Assembly: GCA_013399695.1 (NCBI GenBank) | Contig: VXAU01006141.1 | Location: forward strand, 1,066,593-1,130,592 | DNA from: Formicarius rufipectus | Taxonomy: Eukaryota; Chordata; Aves; Passeriformes; Formicariidae | DNA length: 64,000 bases | Direction of reading: 5' to 3' | Part shown: in pieces, positions 1 to 11,500 of the stretch | Layout: each line of letters opens with the position of its first letter | How positions within the stretch are numbered: position 1 is the stretch's first letter | The notes under the pieces: model-generated | The model's database searches: none | What the model saw: only the letters and a program-made list of their open reading frames with translations | What the model was told of the DNA's origin: nothing | Position numbers and translations under genes: made by a program

Positions 1-3000
1 ACTAGCTTGAAGGACAAGCTGAATCTCATTTTAAAATGGATTGTGATGTGAAAGAGCCAGAAGAAATGTTTAGGAGATGGGGGTGGGAAGGCAAATGGAA
101 CAAGTATTGGAGGATCAGGACAGCACAACCACCTTGTAGAAATGTTGTGATTAGCTTTCCTGACTGCATATCAACAATTTCCCCTTTCAGTTAGAACTCC
201 TGCTTCTATGTCTCTTAGCAAGGGGTTTCAAGGACTTTAGAGCAAATTGACAAATATAAGGTGACTTTCTTCTTTCCCTTTCTCACCTCTTGTAACTCTC
301 TTTCTCCTTATTCCCTGGCAGAGAGAAGTTTCTCGCTAACTGCCCCTTTTTAATCCTTCTACTTCCACTCACCTTGTCAAGCTTCACTTAAATCTGAAAG
401 AAACTTTTATGTCTGTACTGGTATGAACCTTTGCCATGGTATCCAGTCCCCATTTTCCATGAATGCTGCTTAGCAGAAGTGCTGTCTTGGAGTGAGATGC
501 ATGTGCCAGCATTATGCATTGCTGGTTTTTTGCACAACAGCACTGAGGAAATACAGAAGAGAACATGAATGTACCTAAGTAAGAGGTAAGGTTTATTGTA
601 TGGAGCACATCTGTGCTTTTCACATCGTTATTGTGGGATAGAGATGTGGTGGGCAATTTTCTGCACAATTCTGTGAGAAATCTTCCATTTCCTTCTGTGT
701 GCAGTGGGAGAGGAGAGAAAAAGCTATGTGACATACCTGGTCCCTCTAGAGGCTTTACACTATGCAGACACACCCTAGCAAGGAAAGTCACACTGCAGGA
801 TCAGCTGAGTCCTCCTCCTTATAAACTCTGCAGAAATAACTGTAAATGTGCAGGTGGTGGTAAGAGACTTTCATGAAATGAAAGGTATTTAATGTGATCT
901 AAAACCACCATCGAAATTAAAACTTTTAAAGACATATACTTGGCCTGGGTTCTAATAATCTAATAATCTCAGCAGTGGCTTCATGGCAACAGCATGACAC
1001 ATCCTTCCAAAATGGTAAGTGGGGATTTCCAAAAATGTTTGTAGTTTGCACTGCAGTTTTGTCCATGATCCTTTTCTAAGACAACCAATCAGTAGAATGA
1101 TCATCCACAAATTGTTCTTAGTATAGAACTGCCTGTTCGTGTGATCACAGGGGAAAGCGTTTACAAAAAGAACAAACACACAATTGTTTGAAAGAATATG
1201 GAGTTAACTAAGGCACAGATTTTTTTAACTAGGAATTGAGGAAGGAATGTCTGTCCTCTTGTATTACTAAATTGGTTCAGAATTATGGGTCCTGATGAAA
1301 ACCAACAGACTATTACTGTAAAATATTTGAGTTGTAAAATCATCCCGACTGGGCAACTTGTTATCATGTGCTAGAAACTCAAACTGTAGCAGAACTGCTG
1401 CTACAAAGTTCAGATAAGAATCAACAATAACGTATTTCTCCTCTTTGTTATTCCATAGGCTCAGAAATAGTAATAAATGGCACTGAAAGACCCTGGTTAA
1501 GGGAAAGGGGTTTATAGTAACTCCTATATTTGTTATAAGGAGTTGAGAAGTATTTTGTGGCCTATAGATAGTAGTGGCTTGTGAAGATGACATGTTCAGA
1601 CTGGCCATTTATTTCAGGGCTGCCTACAATTTTGGTGGATGATTTTGATGCTTCAGGTAATTCCTCTTAGTCTTACATTTTAAAAATAGATTACTCTGAT
1701 TGATGGAGAATATATTGTTATGGCAGAAATAAAGAAAGCAACTACAGGCTGTCCTCGCTAATAAAAAACAAGCAAAAAAACCAAAAACATACAAACAAGA
1801 GAAACCCCAAGTGATTTCAGCCTTTGATCTCGGCCATATGTTGAGGTTGGAAGGGACCTGGATAGGTCAGAGAACACAGGATACCTTATAAATAGGAGTG
1901 CAGAGTACATGAGAGATGGGCAGGTGTGGGATGTTCTGAGTGCTGGTATAGCAAGCCTAGGCTGAAAAGGCTTTGGGCTCGCCAGAGGTGGCTGCATTTG
2001 GCAGGCTTGGGGGCCTGTGAGAAGGGTTGGCTCGGAAAGTAGGCAGCAAAGGCCTGGGACAAGCTTGGAAAGTGAAGAAAAAAGAACAGGACATGGTCTT
2101 TGGTGGAGTAGGAGTATATGTTGGAATTGCAGAGCTGGAAAGCACAAATTTAGAGTCCTAGCAGGAAAACACTTAGCAAGTATGGTATGAAGGTCAGAAT
2201 GGTGTGGCTCCATCTGAAAATTACAAAAAGCTGCTTCTTGTTTGTTTTCTCTCTCTTAACTCCATATCCATATTTCTTGTCTCTTTTTGTTGTTATTGTT
2301 TATTTGTTTTGTTTTATTTCTCCGTCATAATGTTCAACTCAGGAGCTTCCCAAGCCTGGTAATATGATCTGCAGTGGAATAGTTCAAATTTAAATGCTCT
2401 TGTTTAACTTGATGTAATGAGATGTTAGATTTGGCATCCCACTCTGACAAAAATAAAAGCAAAGCAGAATTCAGATGACAATGGAGAAATAGCACAGCAC
2501 CTAGTGTATTTTATTCTGTTTTCATTACTAGTTGTTGTGCAGACCTTTAACGCTTCATTTGGTTAAGTCTTAGAAATGCCTGGAAGGAAAGATTGTAATA
2601 AAACATGCTTGGCACTTTTTCAAGCCTGATAAAAGAAACACCCACAATTCATCAGATAGCATGCTACAAGTAGGAAACAGAAAAATTACTAAAGATGTCA
2701 GAGCAAGTAGTAGAGCAACCAAAATGTATTATGGCATGGAAGAGATTTCAACTGTAAGCATCCTATTTACTAACATTGTAATATGTCATCCTATGAAACA
2801 TGTTTCTGTGTGTCTGAAACAAAGTACTAAGTTTTACTTTAAATGTGAATAAAAAGTAAAATTTGAACCATTTTCTTGGGTTTTTCTAGATTCTGTAATT
2901 TATATGTCACAGAACACAGCCAGAGTGGAAAGGCACATGGAAACTGGGTTAGCTAGTGGGTTTAAAATAACTTATTTCCACTGTCCTTTTCCAGAATATA

Positions 3001-4077
3001 TTGCATCTATAGTCACACCATAGGTTGACTTCTAATAAGAAGCTTCAGCCATTTTGCAATCAGTAGAATCTCCAAGAAAACAAATTTCTAAAAATTTGGG
3101 GAAAATGCATGGACAGGAAAAGGAGACACTATTCAAGCAATTCCAAGAGGAGCGATCAAGTAGAAGCTCACTCAGAAAACTTGCAGTGAATTTTTCTTCT
3201 TCATCAGACTTTAGGCAACTATGGCCTGGCCAAAGTAATGCCCATGCCCGCTAGAAACCATGATGTATCTGTACTGCTGTGCAGGGAATTTGCTGTTTAC
3301 TGCCTTCACAGGGAAAAAAGTTTCAGGTTTGCCTTTTCCTATGACCACATCTTCTAGGAGAGTAGTTTGCAACCATTTTTGATATGCTGATCTCTGTTTT
3401 TATCATGGGAATTACAGTCTTGCGTAGTGAATTTACACTTACTGGAAACTGGTTTGACTTTCCTAGTTAGGCTTTGGCTGCACCAGTACATTGAACTGCA
3501 TGGGAGTTGTTCTCTGGCCTCAGTGCTGGTGGCCTGGGCCCTCCTAACAAGCCAAAAGCATGGATCCAACGTCCAGGATTGCCTCTAACCTTCTGAGGCA
3601 GACGCGAGGCATTCAGGTAAACTTTAGGTATGCTCTGATGAGAACACAGACTGGTTTCAAAACTTCTTTTGGCATAAATGGTTACAACAAGCATGACAGA
3701 TGGGTAAGCTGGGCATTTTGAGTATTTGCCGCGTCTTGTAATATGCATGAAGAGTAAAGAGAGTTTCTATGACACACAATGAAGGAACTCCACTCCCCCA
3801 AGGTAGGGGCTCACATCTGGGATGTCTCCATTAGGTTCTCCCTGCTGGGCCCACGAGAGTCCACAGGGGGCCCAGGCCGTGCTTGGCAGCCACCGTGACT
3901 GAGAACACTCATGCAGACAGGTGCAGCACCATGGGGGAGCACGGTACCACATAACCCTGGCAGCCAGAGCCCTCCAGGTGCTTTTCCCCCAGGTGATGTG
4001 ACTTCCCTTGTGACCAGTCCCTTGGATATTCGCACACTGGGACTGTGCAGGTGCTCGCCACCTCACTTTTCACAGTA
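1..4077. other. Intergenic DNA upstream of TARBP1
   Basis: AT-rich sequence without a supportable gene on either strand. Open frames here are short, lack splice context and show no family resemblance. A/C-rich low-complexity sequence at 1758-1805 and a possible CR1 scrap near 1837-1870 are noted. 3770-4077 is GC-richer than its surroundings and abuts the CR1 fragment, so it may be part of an older insertion. In human, IRF2BP2 lies on this side of TARBP1; none of it is visible here. Confidence 0.6.
1837..1870 (-). repeat. Possible CR1 3'-end scrap
   Basis: GAGGTTGGAAGGGACCTGGA resembles the reverse complement of the avian CR1 3' end, but only about 30 bases match, and the AT-rich CR1 terminal repeats are absent. 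Confidence 0.3.
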
Positions 4078-4560
4078 GCACAGAATTACAGAATAACTGA
4101 GATTGGAAGTGGCCTCTGAGGTTATCTGGCCCTATACCCCTGCTCAAGCTGGGTCATCCAGCGGCAGTTGCACAGGAAATGTCCAGATCAGTTTTAAATA
4201 TCTTCCAAGGAAGGAAACTCCACAGCCTCTCTGGGCAACCTGCATCAGTTCTGGATTACCCCAGAGAAACACAGTGTTTTCTGATGTGCAGAGAGAAGCT
4301 CCTGTGTTCCAGTTTGTGCCCTCAGTTTTGACCCTTTCCAGTGTGTCCATGTCCCCTTTGCACTGAGGAGTCCAGAACTCGACTCAGCACTCCAGGGGTG
4401 GCCTCACCTCCAGGTGCTCAATACAGGGGGGAGGATTCCGGGCTTCCACGTGCTGCCTGGCATACCATCTGCCTTCTTCACCCAACGTCACATTGCCGGC
4501 CCACGTTCAACTCGGTGTTCACCACGAGTCCTCACTCTCCTCAAGTCCTGTCGAAAGGCT
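4078..4560 (-). repeat. CR1 LINE 3' fragment (antisense)
   Basis: Reads as the reverse complement of an avian CR1 3' end: CAGAATTACAGAATAACTGA, then GGAAGTGGCCTCTGAGGTTA, CAGCCTCTCTGGGCAACCTG, CAGAACTCGACTCAGCACTC and GGGTGGCCTCACCTCCAGGT. After 4480 it continues with the more internal part (TGCCGGCCCACGTTCAACTC). It is 5'-truncated at the right, as is normal for CR1, and lies about 130 bases from the gap that holds the TARBP1 promoter. Confidence 0.85.
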
Positions 4561-4575
4561 CGGTATTTTGCGGGA

Positions 4576-4618
4576 TTAATAAATAAATAAACAGAGGAAT
4601 AAATAAATAAATAAATGA
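4576..4618. repeat. (AATA)n tract
   Basis: Two short runs of AATA units, at 4577-4592 and 4598-4616, split by ACAGAGG. Confidence 0.85.
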
Positions 4619-4692
4619 AAGCGAAAGCTGACTTTAAAAAAAAAAAACAAAACACGTTATGACACGAAGACTAACGCAAACACCCCGCCACG

Positions 4693-5201
4693 NNNNNNNN
4701 NNNNNNNNNNNNNNNNNNNNNNNNNNNNNNNNNNNNNNNNNNNNNNNNNNNNNNNNNNNNNNNNNNNNNNNNNNNNNNNNNNNNNNNNNNNNNNNNNNNN
4801 NNNNNNNNNNNNNNNNNNNNNNNNNNNNNNNNNNNNNNNNNNNNNNNNNNNNNNNNNNNNNNNNNNNNNNNNNNNNNNNNNNNNNNNNNNNNNNNNNNNN
4901 NNNNNNNNNNNNNNNNNNNNNNNNNNNNNNNNNNNNNNNNNNNNNNNNNNNNNNNNNNNNNNNNNNNNNNNNNNNNNNNNNNNNNNNNNNNNNNNNNNNN
5001 NNNNNNNNNNNNNNNNNNNNNNNNNNNNNNNNNNNNNNNNNNNNNNNNNNNNNNNNNNNNNNNNNNNNNNNNNNNNNNNNNNNNNNNNNNNNNNNNNNNN
5101 NNNNNNNNNNNNNNNNNNNNNNNNNNNNNNNNNNNNNNNNNNNNNNNNNNNNNNNNNNNNNNNNNNNNNNNNNNNNNNNNNNNNNNNNNNNNNNNNNNNN
5201 N
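4693..5201. other. Assembly gap (509 N)
   Basis: Run of N directly before the visible part of TARBP1 exon 1. The flank on the right is extremely GC-rich, the usual cause of such gaps in bird assemblies. It hides the TARBP1 core promoter, 5' UTR, start codon and, by comparison with human length, roughly 240 codons. Those codons need more than 509 bases, so the true missing sequence is probably longer than the N run. Confidence 0.97.
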
Positions 5202-5455
5202 GGGCGCGGGCGGCGCGCCGCGGGCCGGGCGGGCGCTGCTGGCCATGAGTGCCTTGGCCGACGCGCTGCTGCCGGGCGGGCCCCGGGCGGGGCTGGATGC
5301 GCGGCTGTGCCCGCGGTTCTGGCGGGTGGTGCAGGAGGGCCTGACGGACAGGGACGGGCTGTGCCGCAAGCGGGCCCGCTACCTGCTGAAGCGAGCGCTG
5401 GACCTGAGCGGCGGTCAGCGCGCCGAGATGCGCTGCCCCCCCGACGGCGGACACG
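5202..5455 (+). CDS. TARBP1: TARBP1 exon 1 (partial, 5' end in gap)
   Basis: GC-rich exon read from 5203 in frame; it contains the conserved stretch RDGLCRKRARYLLKRALDLS. Donor CACG|GTACGG at 5456; it ends in phase 1. The left boundary is the assembly gap, not a biological edge. Confidence 0.9.
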
Positions 5456-5530
5456 GTACGGCCGGGGGGACCGGGAGCGCGGGATGCGGGGTGCGAGATG
5501 CGAGGTAGGACTAAACGTGTGTCCTCTTTC
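5202..5530. promoter_or_regulatory. CpG island at TARBP1 exon 1 (right half visible)
   Basis: About 75% G+C and dense CG dinucleotides over 5202-5500, dropping sharply to AT-rich intron after 5640. It covers coding exon 1 and the start of intron 1. The left half is in the gap. Confidence 0.75.
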
Positions 5531-8500
5531 TCCGTTAGAATCGAGTCTCTTTTGGTGGTCTGCTGAGAAGAACGAGCAGCTCCTACAGTTCTGGGAAACT
5601 TACATTTTGATAATGGAAACGTTGGAAGGAAACCAGGTAGGAGTGCTGTAAAATCTGTGCCCACCTTAGGCAGACATGCGTCTCACTTCCGGCATATGTG
5701 CTGTAAATATTTTTGTTGGGCAAAGTTTTTCCAGTTTCGTTGATTGAGGGTATCTTAAGTCATCGTTAACAGGGATATTTTTGTTTCAGCTTTTGAATAC
5801 TTGAAACATATCACATGTCATTGATTGGAAATAAATTCATAACTCTGTCTTTGGAATAAATCTCGTTAAAGCAATGGATTGAGCTAAGAAAGAAAAAGAT
5901 GTATTTTTTACTGGATGTAAAAAGTTACTGAGTGACTGGATGCAGTTTATTGCAGGACTAGGGTGACGGGTTTCTTAGTAAAAAATCAGGTGATTGCACA
6001 TAACCTCTCTTCAGCAGAGGGGACTACGTCTATACAGTAAAGCACTTGTGGCCTTGGGTGAAAATGATTTTGGGAGTCCAGTGTACTCAGCAGAGAGATT
6101 CCTGGTGACTTGAAGCTTCCATAATTCTATGGCGTTGTGGTGGTAACTATTAGTTGTATGTCCACCCCCTTATACTTAATTCATATTATTTGTATGTAAT
6201 TGTCCTATAAGTGAAATACTGTTTATTGAAATGTGTTATTTTAGATACTCGTGCTGTTTTAATTTTGATGAATAGAATGGTTATTAGTAAGTATTGTTCT
6301 TAACATACAATAGCACTGAAGTATCAGTTTTTCTTCAGCGCTAAATTGCAGTTGAGTGTTACATGCCACTGGCATTGCAGGTTTATTTAAATGCACTTCT
6401 GTTGTCAATTGCTATATTAATCCTATTGATAGTAAATTCTAGCCTAAGAGGGTTTGAAAGACAAACTATTTTCATTGCATCTGATTTGCATTTCAGATCC
6501 ATGTCATAAAGCCAGTATTACCAAAACTAAACAGTTTATATGATCGTGCCGTATCACAGGATAAAGGTAAGATGTAACTTCCTCTGATACATCTCAGTCA
6601 GTTAAGTTACATTTTTCTGTTTTCTTTTGCTGTTTAGTAGCAAATTTTTGTTATGTTTTGTTTCTGTAATTGAGTGTTTTCTGGGTGGTTATTGCAGTTC
6701 TTGTAGGTCTGCTCTGTGCATTGGTTGCTTGGCAAACATGCATGGGCAATGGCTGCTCTGCTCTGACAAGAAATCCTACCATATGCTTATTATTTACTAT
6801 GTTATCTTGAAATACTGTTTTTCTGTCAGCAAACCCAAATAAATGATTGTTTCCTATTGCATTTTGCTTAACTTAAACTAATGTGAAAATAAAACAAAGC
6901 CAGAGATTCTTGGGATGGGTCTTGGAAGCTAAGCACCTGCACAACTCTATAAGAGGGGAAGAAAAAAACCTCAGCTTGTTAGAAGTTGAGAAACAATACA
7001 TAAAATGACTGCTGAGACAGTGTATCTAGGGCAAAAAGGAGCACATGTAATTAGGAGGTGCCAAGATGATGATAGAGATTTACAAAGTGGGAAGACTATT
7101 AATGTGAAAATATTGCAGATAAATGCATTGGTGTAAGTGGAGTTGCAGAAAGAAGGATGTGGCATTTGCACTTTATAGTGGTTTTAATTTGTAACTAATA
7201 AAACTTAGATGGTAAGTTTGGAAAACTGATTTTTTTTTTTTTATTAGATGTAGCCGGGTGTTTTTATAAAACTAATAGCTACGGTCATTTTTTGAAATGT
7301 CCTGTGAATAGACTATAATGTTGTCCAGAATATCAGTATGTTGTGTGTTAGTGTGTTGATATGTCACTGTAATTTCTGTGTCAGTTTAGAAGGTTTTCCT
7401 TTTATAACAGGTTGTTGGCTGTTTCACCCATCATGGCTTATGTGCATTTATAAACGAATGTTTGAGAGTGAGAATAAAACACTGACAAAGGAAGGCATTC
7501 TTCATTTTCTGGAGCTTTACGAAACAAAGAATCTTCCAAATTCACTTGGTTTTTCAGAGGTAAGGATGTTACTGTGAATTACCTGAACAAACAAATGTTC
7601 TAAATTGAAATATATCTTAACACTAATTGCTTCAGTAGTGTCGGAATTGGACATATTCTGTAAAAATACTTTATTTAACTGTGCAGCTGATAGCAGTATT
7701 TGTCAAATAGGTAACTACTTGAAAAATGGCTAGGCTAGAGGGAATATGTTTTTGAGTGCAGTCATTTATTCCTGTATTTCAAACTCATGCTCTCTAATTA
7801 AAGTTGGCTCCCAGTTTATTGAGATTAGTTACCAGAAGTGAAATTGTCAGAGGAGTGATTGATGCTTCGGATTTTCAGAACGCCCTGTGTTACGAAAATA
7901 TTTCTGTCTGGCCATTCAGATGTCATTCTGGGAGTCACACGTGCACCACCTGAGACTTCAACTGCTGGGACTGAAGCCCTCTCACAGTGTGTAGTTCCAG
8001 TGAGCTGATAGGTCCCTGCTTGACTGCGTACACTCACCCCACTCATACAGTCAGGTTTCCTGTACTGACGCTGCCTCGGTTTCCCATAGAAGTGCACCAG
8101 ACAACTGGGTCCTTTAGTTGTGGTGCAGCAACATGATCACAGCTCCAGTCAATACCTCTGTAGAGGGACCCTGAACAAAGGAGTTCCTGGGCTTTTGTAC
8201 CTGCTCTTCATGTGCCTTGTATGTGCCTTTTGATCCAACAGGGAGTTTTGGTCTGGGGTCTTCTCATTGTCTGTTGGGTTCTGCAGAGTCTCTGGGTGAC
8301 CAGCTGGTGCTGCAGGTCCCTGTACCCTTTCGTTAGGCGAAGTGTTGGAACCAGTTCACTCGTTTTCTGGGACTTGAGCCATTTCCTGACACTTAGGGCA
8401 CAGCCTGCAGCTTTGCACACTGAGCTGTCTGCATGAGGTGTATTCCTCCTGAACCTCTCCAAAATTATTGCTGTTAATTGATTGAATGAAGTCTTGGATA

Positions 8501-11500
8501 AACCTGGACAACAGACTTCTGTGCATATTGTGTCTTGCTTAAGAATGGGTTTTGAAGACTCGTTGCTAGATAACTCCGTGAGGAGGTGAATGTCTCTGTA
8601 GTATAGCAGTGTATTATTGTATCCCATAAAACCCCCATACTTGGAAGATATTCTGTGTGTGGGAAGAAATATTAAGCAGTTTACAGGTTTTTTTATTACG
8701 ATCACTTGTGAGTTGACTCCCCAACCAGCCTACACCTTAGTTGGGAATGATTTGTATTATACTGTTATTTCTTGGTTTTCTTCTTCATAGAATGACCATT
8801 GTTCTCAGAGGTTAACACTTCTGATTTAGCCAAATTAAGTCAGCCTCTGGATGAGTAACTTGAAGTAAAGTTAACCATAATATGCACCCTAAATCTCTTT
8901 ACCTGTGTTACATCCTAGTCATTCTTTTATTTAATGTTTAAATCTCTTTTCTCTGTTTTCCGAAAGGAATCCTCATTTGCTTGCACCTTTCACAACACTG
9001 TAAAACGTACCTACTGGAAAAATTGCTCTGCTTGTTTACTCTCCTGGTTCCCCTTCTCTTTAGTTTCCTCCTCGTTCTGCTTCTACTGTTTGCTACTAGC
9101 AAGAGTATTCTTTGGTTTCTGACTCTTCTTTTAAAAGTCTGGTGAAATATGTCTTACTACCTTCTGTGTAACTGTGCCTTGTAAGTATACCTTCAGCCAT
9201 TGTTCTTGTTTCCTCTTATCAGTTTATTATTGGACCGTTAATGGATGCTCTCTCAGAAAGTTCTCTCTACAGCAGGTAAGCCACTGGTTTATTTATTTAT
9301 TTTCTTGAATTATTTTCTTGATTACTGGATATATATTCGATTAATACTGATTTGAGTATGTAGGTAAAATGTAGGTAAAATCTTAGCTAAAGGAAAAAAT
9401 GGTGCTGCTAATCAGGTAGAGAGTTTTCCAGGAAAGGTAAATAGCTGTGACTAAGATAAAATAGGTTCAATTTAACCTAGTTATAGCAACATAGGATGCC
9501 TCAAGGTCCTATTTTGCAACTTGTTTTGAAATATTAAATTGGAAATTAAGTGAGACAGGATAAATTAGTGAAGTATTTTTTTTATCTTCTCATTTCCTTG
9601 CCACAGAGAAAAGGACTAATTACTGACAATTCATAACTGCTGGAAGTGTTTTTTTACAGGAAACTCTTTGTGGTTGGCAAATGACATTGGCCTTTCTGGT
9701 GTAAATCTGTAAAGAGCAGAGAAGAGTTTGAGGAGTTGCACTCCCATCTCAGGGGCCTGTTGGTTATATTCTGCAGTTAACCACTGAAGGACACTTTGTT
9801 TAGGGCCAATCCTAAACGTTCTGAATCTGTTAGATTTTAGATGAAATCTATTAAATCTAATTCTAAAGCTGTGAACATGCCAGTTGTGTATTTGATGTTT
9901 TAAAACCCAACAGGACACCAGGTCAGTTAATAGGAGCCTGTCCTCCTTTGGGAGTGAGGTTACAGAAGTTTTTGGCCACTTATGTCATGCTGCTTCCAGA
10001 AGAAGAAAAAGGTATGTTTCAGTTTCACCTTTATTTTTATTTTTTTTTTTTTTNATGTCATGTAAACATCTACTTGAGAGAAAAAAGTAGTTCTGGCAGT
10101 AGAGTTTCCAGAGGCAGGAAAGGTCTTCAGAAGCTTTAAGGGATGCTGCAGTATTAAGCTACGAAATTGTTTTAGGGGCAGACTGAAGCAGACTTGCTTT
10201 TTTTTTTTATATGGAAAAAAAGAAACCCAAGCAGGCTACTAAGTTCTGAAGATAAACAGTATTTGCAGGTTCTTTTTTTGTTATCTGCTAGCGTTTTTTA
10301 GTAATGACTTGTGTAGTGAGGCATTCAAAAGAGCCAGTCCACGTGCTGAAGCAGAAGCTGAATAGGGATTCTTTTATTTGAGGTTCGATGGAGGAAGATT
10401 TCTGAGATTGTTCCAAATTTTGATGTTATAAGGAGCCTCCTTTGACAGACCAGAATTTAATATCTTGTCTAGTTAGATTAAATAAGGATAGATCTGGCTC
10501 TGTTCAACACTCTGTGTCTACAGGTACATATTCTGGTAGGAAACACATATTGGTAGTGCCATAGGTGCCCTATATCTTTGCCCTGTCCCAAGGGATATAT
10601 TTTATCCCAAAGTGGAGAGTCTGATTAGAAGTCCTGAGACTGGGTGGCCTGCTTCCCCTAACTGTAGATGCTTGTTGAGGCTTGCTCTGGCCATGACAAC
10701 GTCCGTTTTACTGGTTGAATCACTGTGTACTGTGGTCTGCTGTCACACAAACTGAGTCTCAGAAGTGTCATTGTTTTGTACTCAAAACAATCAGTTAAAA
10801 TTCCATTCCTGAATATGGTGGTTAAAGCAGATTCACAAAGACAAAGTTAGGTTTGTTTCTGGTTATCTCCCTGTATATATATCTCCTTACTGACAGACTT
10901 CTTTGGAATGTTATTTTGTTGTCTTTCATTTAATTGGCAGAAATTACAACACTCTTCTACTGGGGTGCATGTTACTTAAATGCATTGGAGAAGAAGAAAT
11001 CACTCTGGATTGTTTGTTTTGTTTGCTTTTATTTTAAGGTAGCTTCCTGCTAAAATTTATTCAGAAGATGACAAGTAGGCATTGGTGTGCTGTTCCCATT
11101 TTGTTTCTTTCTATGGCTCTGGCATATATCCCTGCATGTAAAGTACTTGGTGCTGAAGGACTTCATGCTCTAAGGTAAAATACACACTGCATTTTGTTCT
11201 TGCAGACTGTTTCCGAAGAAATGTGCTGACAATCTGAAGAGCCAAGATTTAATTCATTTTTGTTACTTCTGAAAGAATGGTTGTGCGTGGGAATGGAAGG
11301 TTCTCTCTCCTTTATGTCTAGTTTGTAGAGGAAAGCAATTCAAGACCCAATGTGTTTGTATCTCTGTGTGATTTTTAAAAAGTGTTTTGTTACTTTTTTT
11401 TAGCTCTTTGTAATTTCTTCTTTTTTGGCATATTTTTTTTCCTAGTCTTCCATACTTCCTCATTGCTATATATCGTACTTCTTCCTTTTATTCTAATTAC

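Noticed and set aside
384..791. 135-codon minus-strand open frame at the left end
   Set aside because: No motif, and composition like the surrounding intergenic DNA; judged to be chance.
5245..5247. ATG as the TARBP1 start codon
   Set aside because: The frame is open upstream to the gap, and the human protein has a much longer N-terminus, so this Met is probably internal.
4657..5664. Long open frames on both strands across the gap
   Set aside because: They are open only because N codons are not counted as stops. The real signal here is the TARBP1 exon 1 frame on the plus strand.
8208..8705. 165-codon minus-strand open frame in TARBP1 intron 4
   Set aside because: No recognisable domain, no splice or start context, and it lies in a compositionally odd block. 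Kept only as part of the block noted in findings.
7820..8760. Possible retroviral LTR in TARBP1 intron 4
   Set aside because: A reverse-strand AATAAA and a composition shift are suggestive, but no direct repeats, TG...CA ends, primer site or target duplication could be shown.
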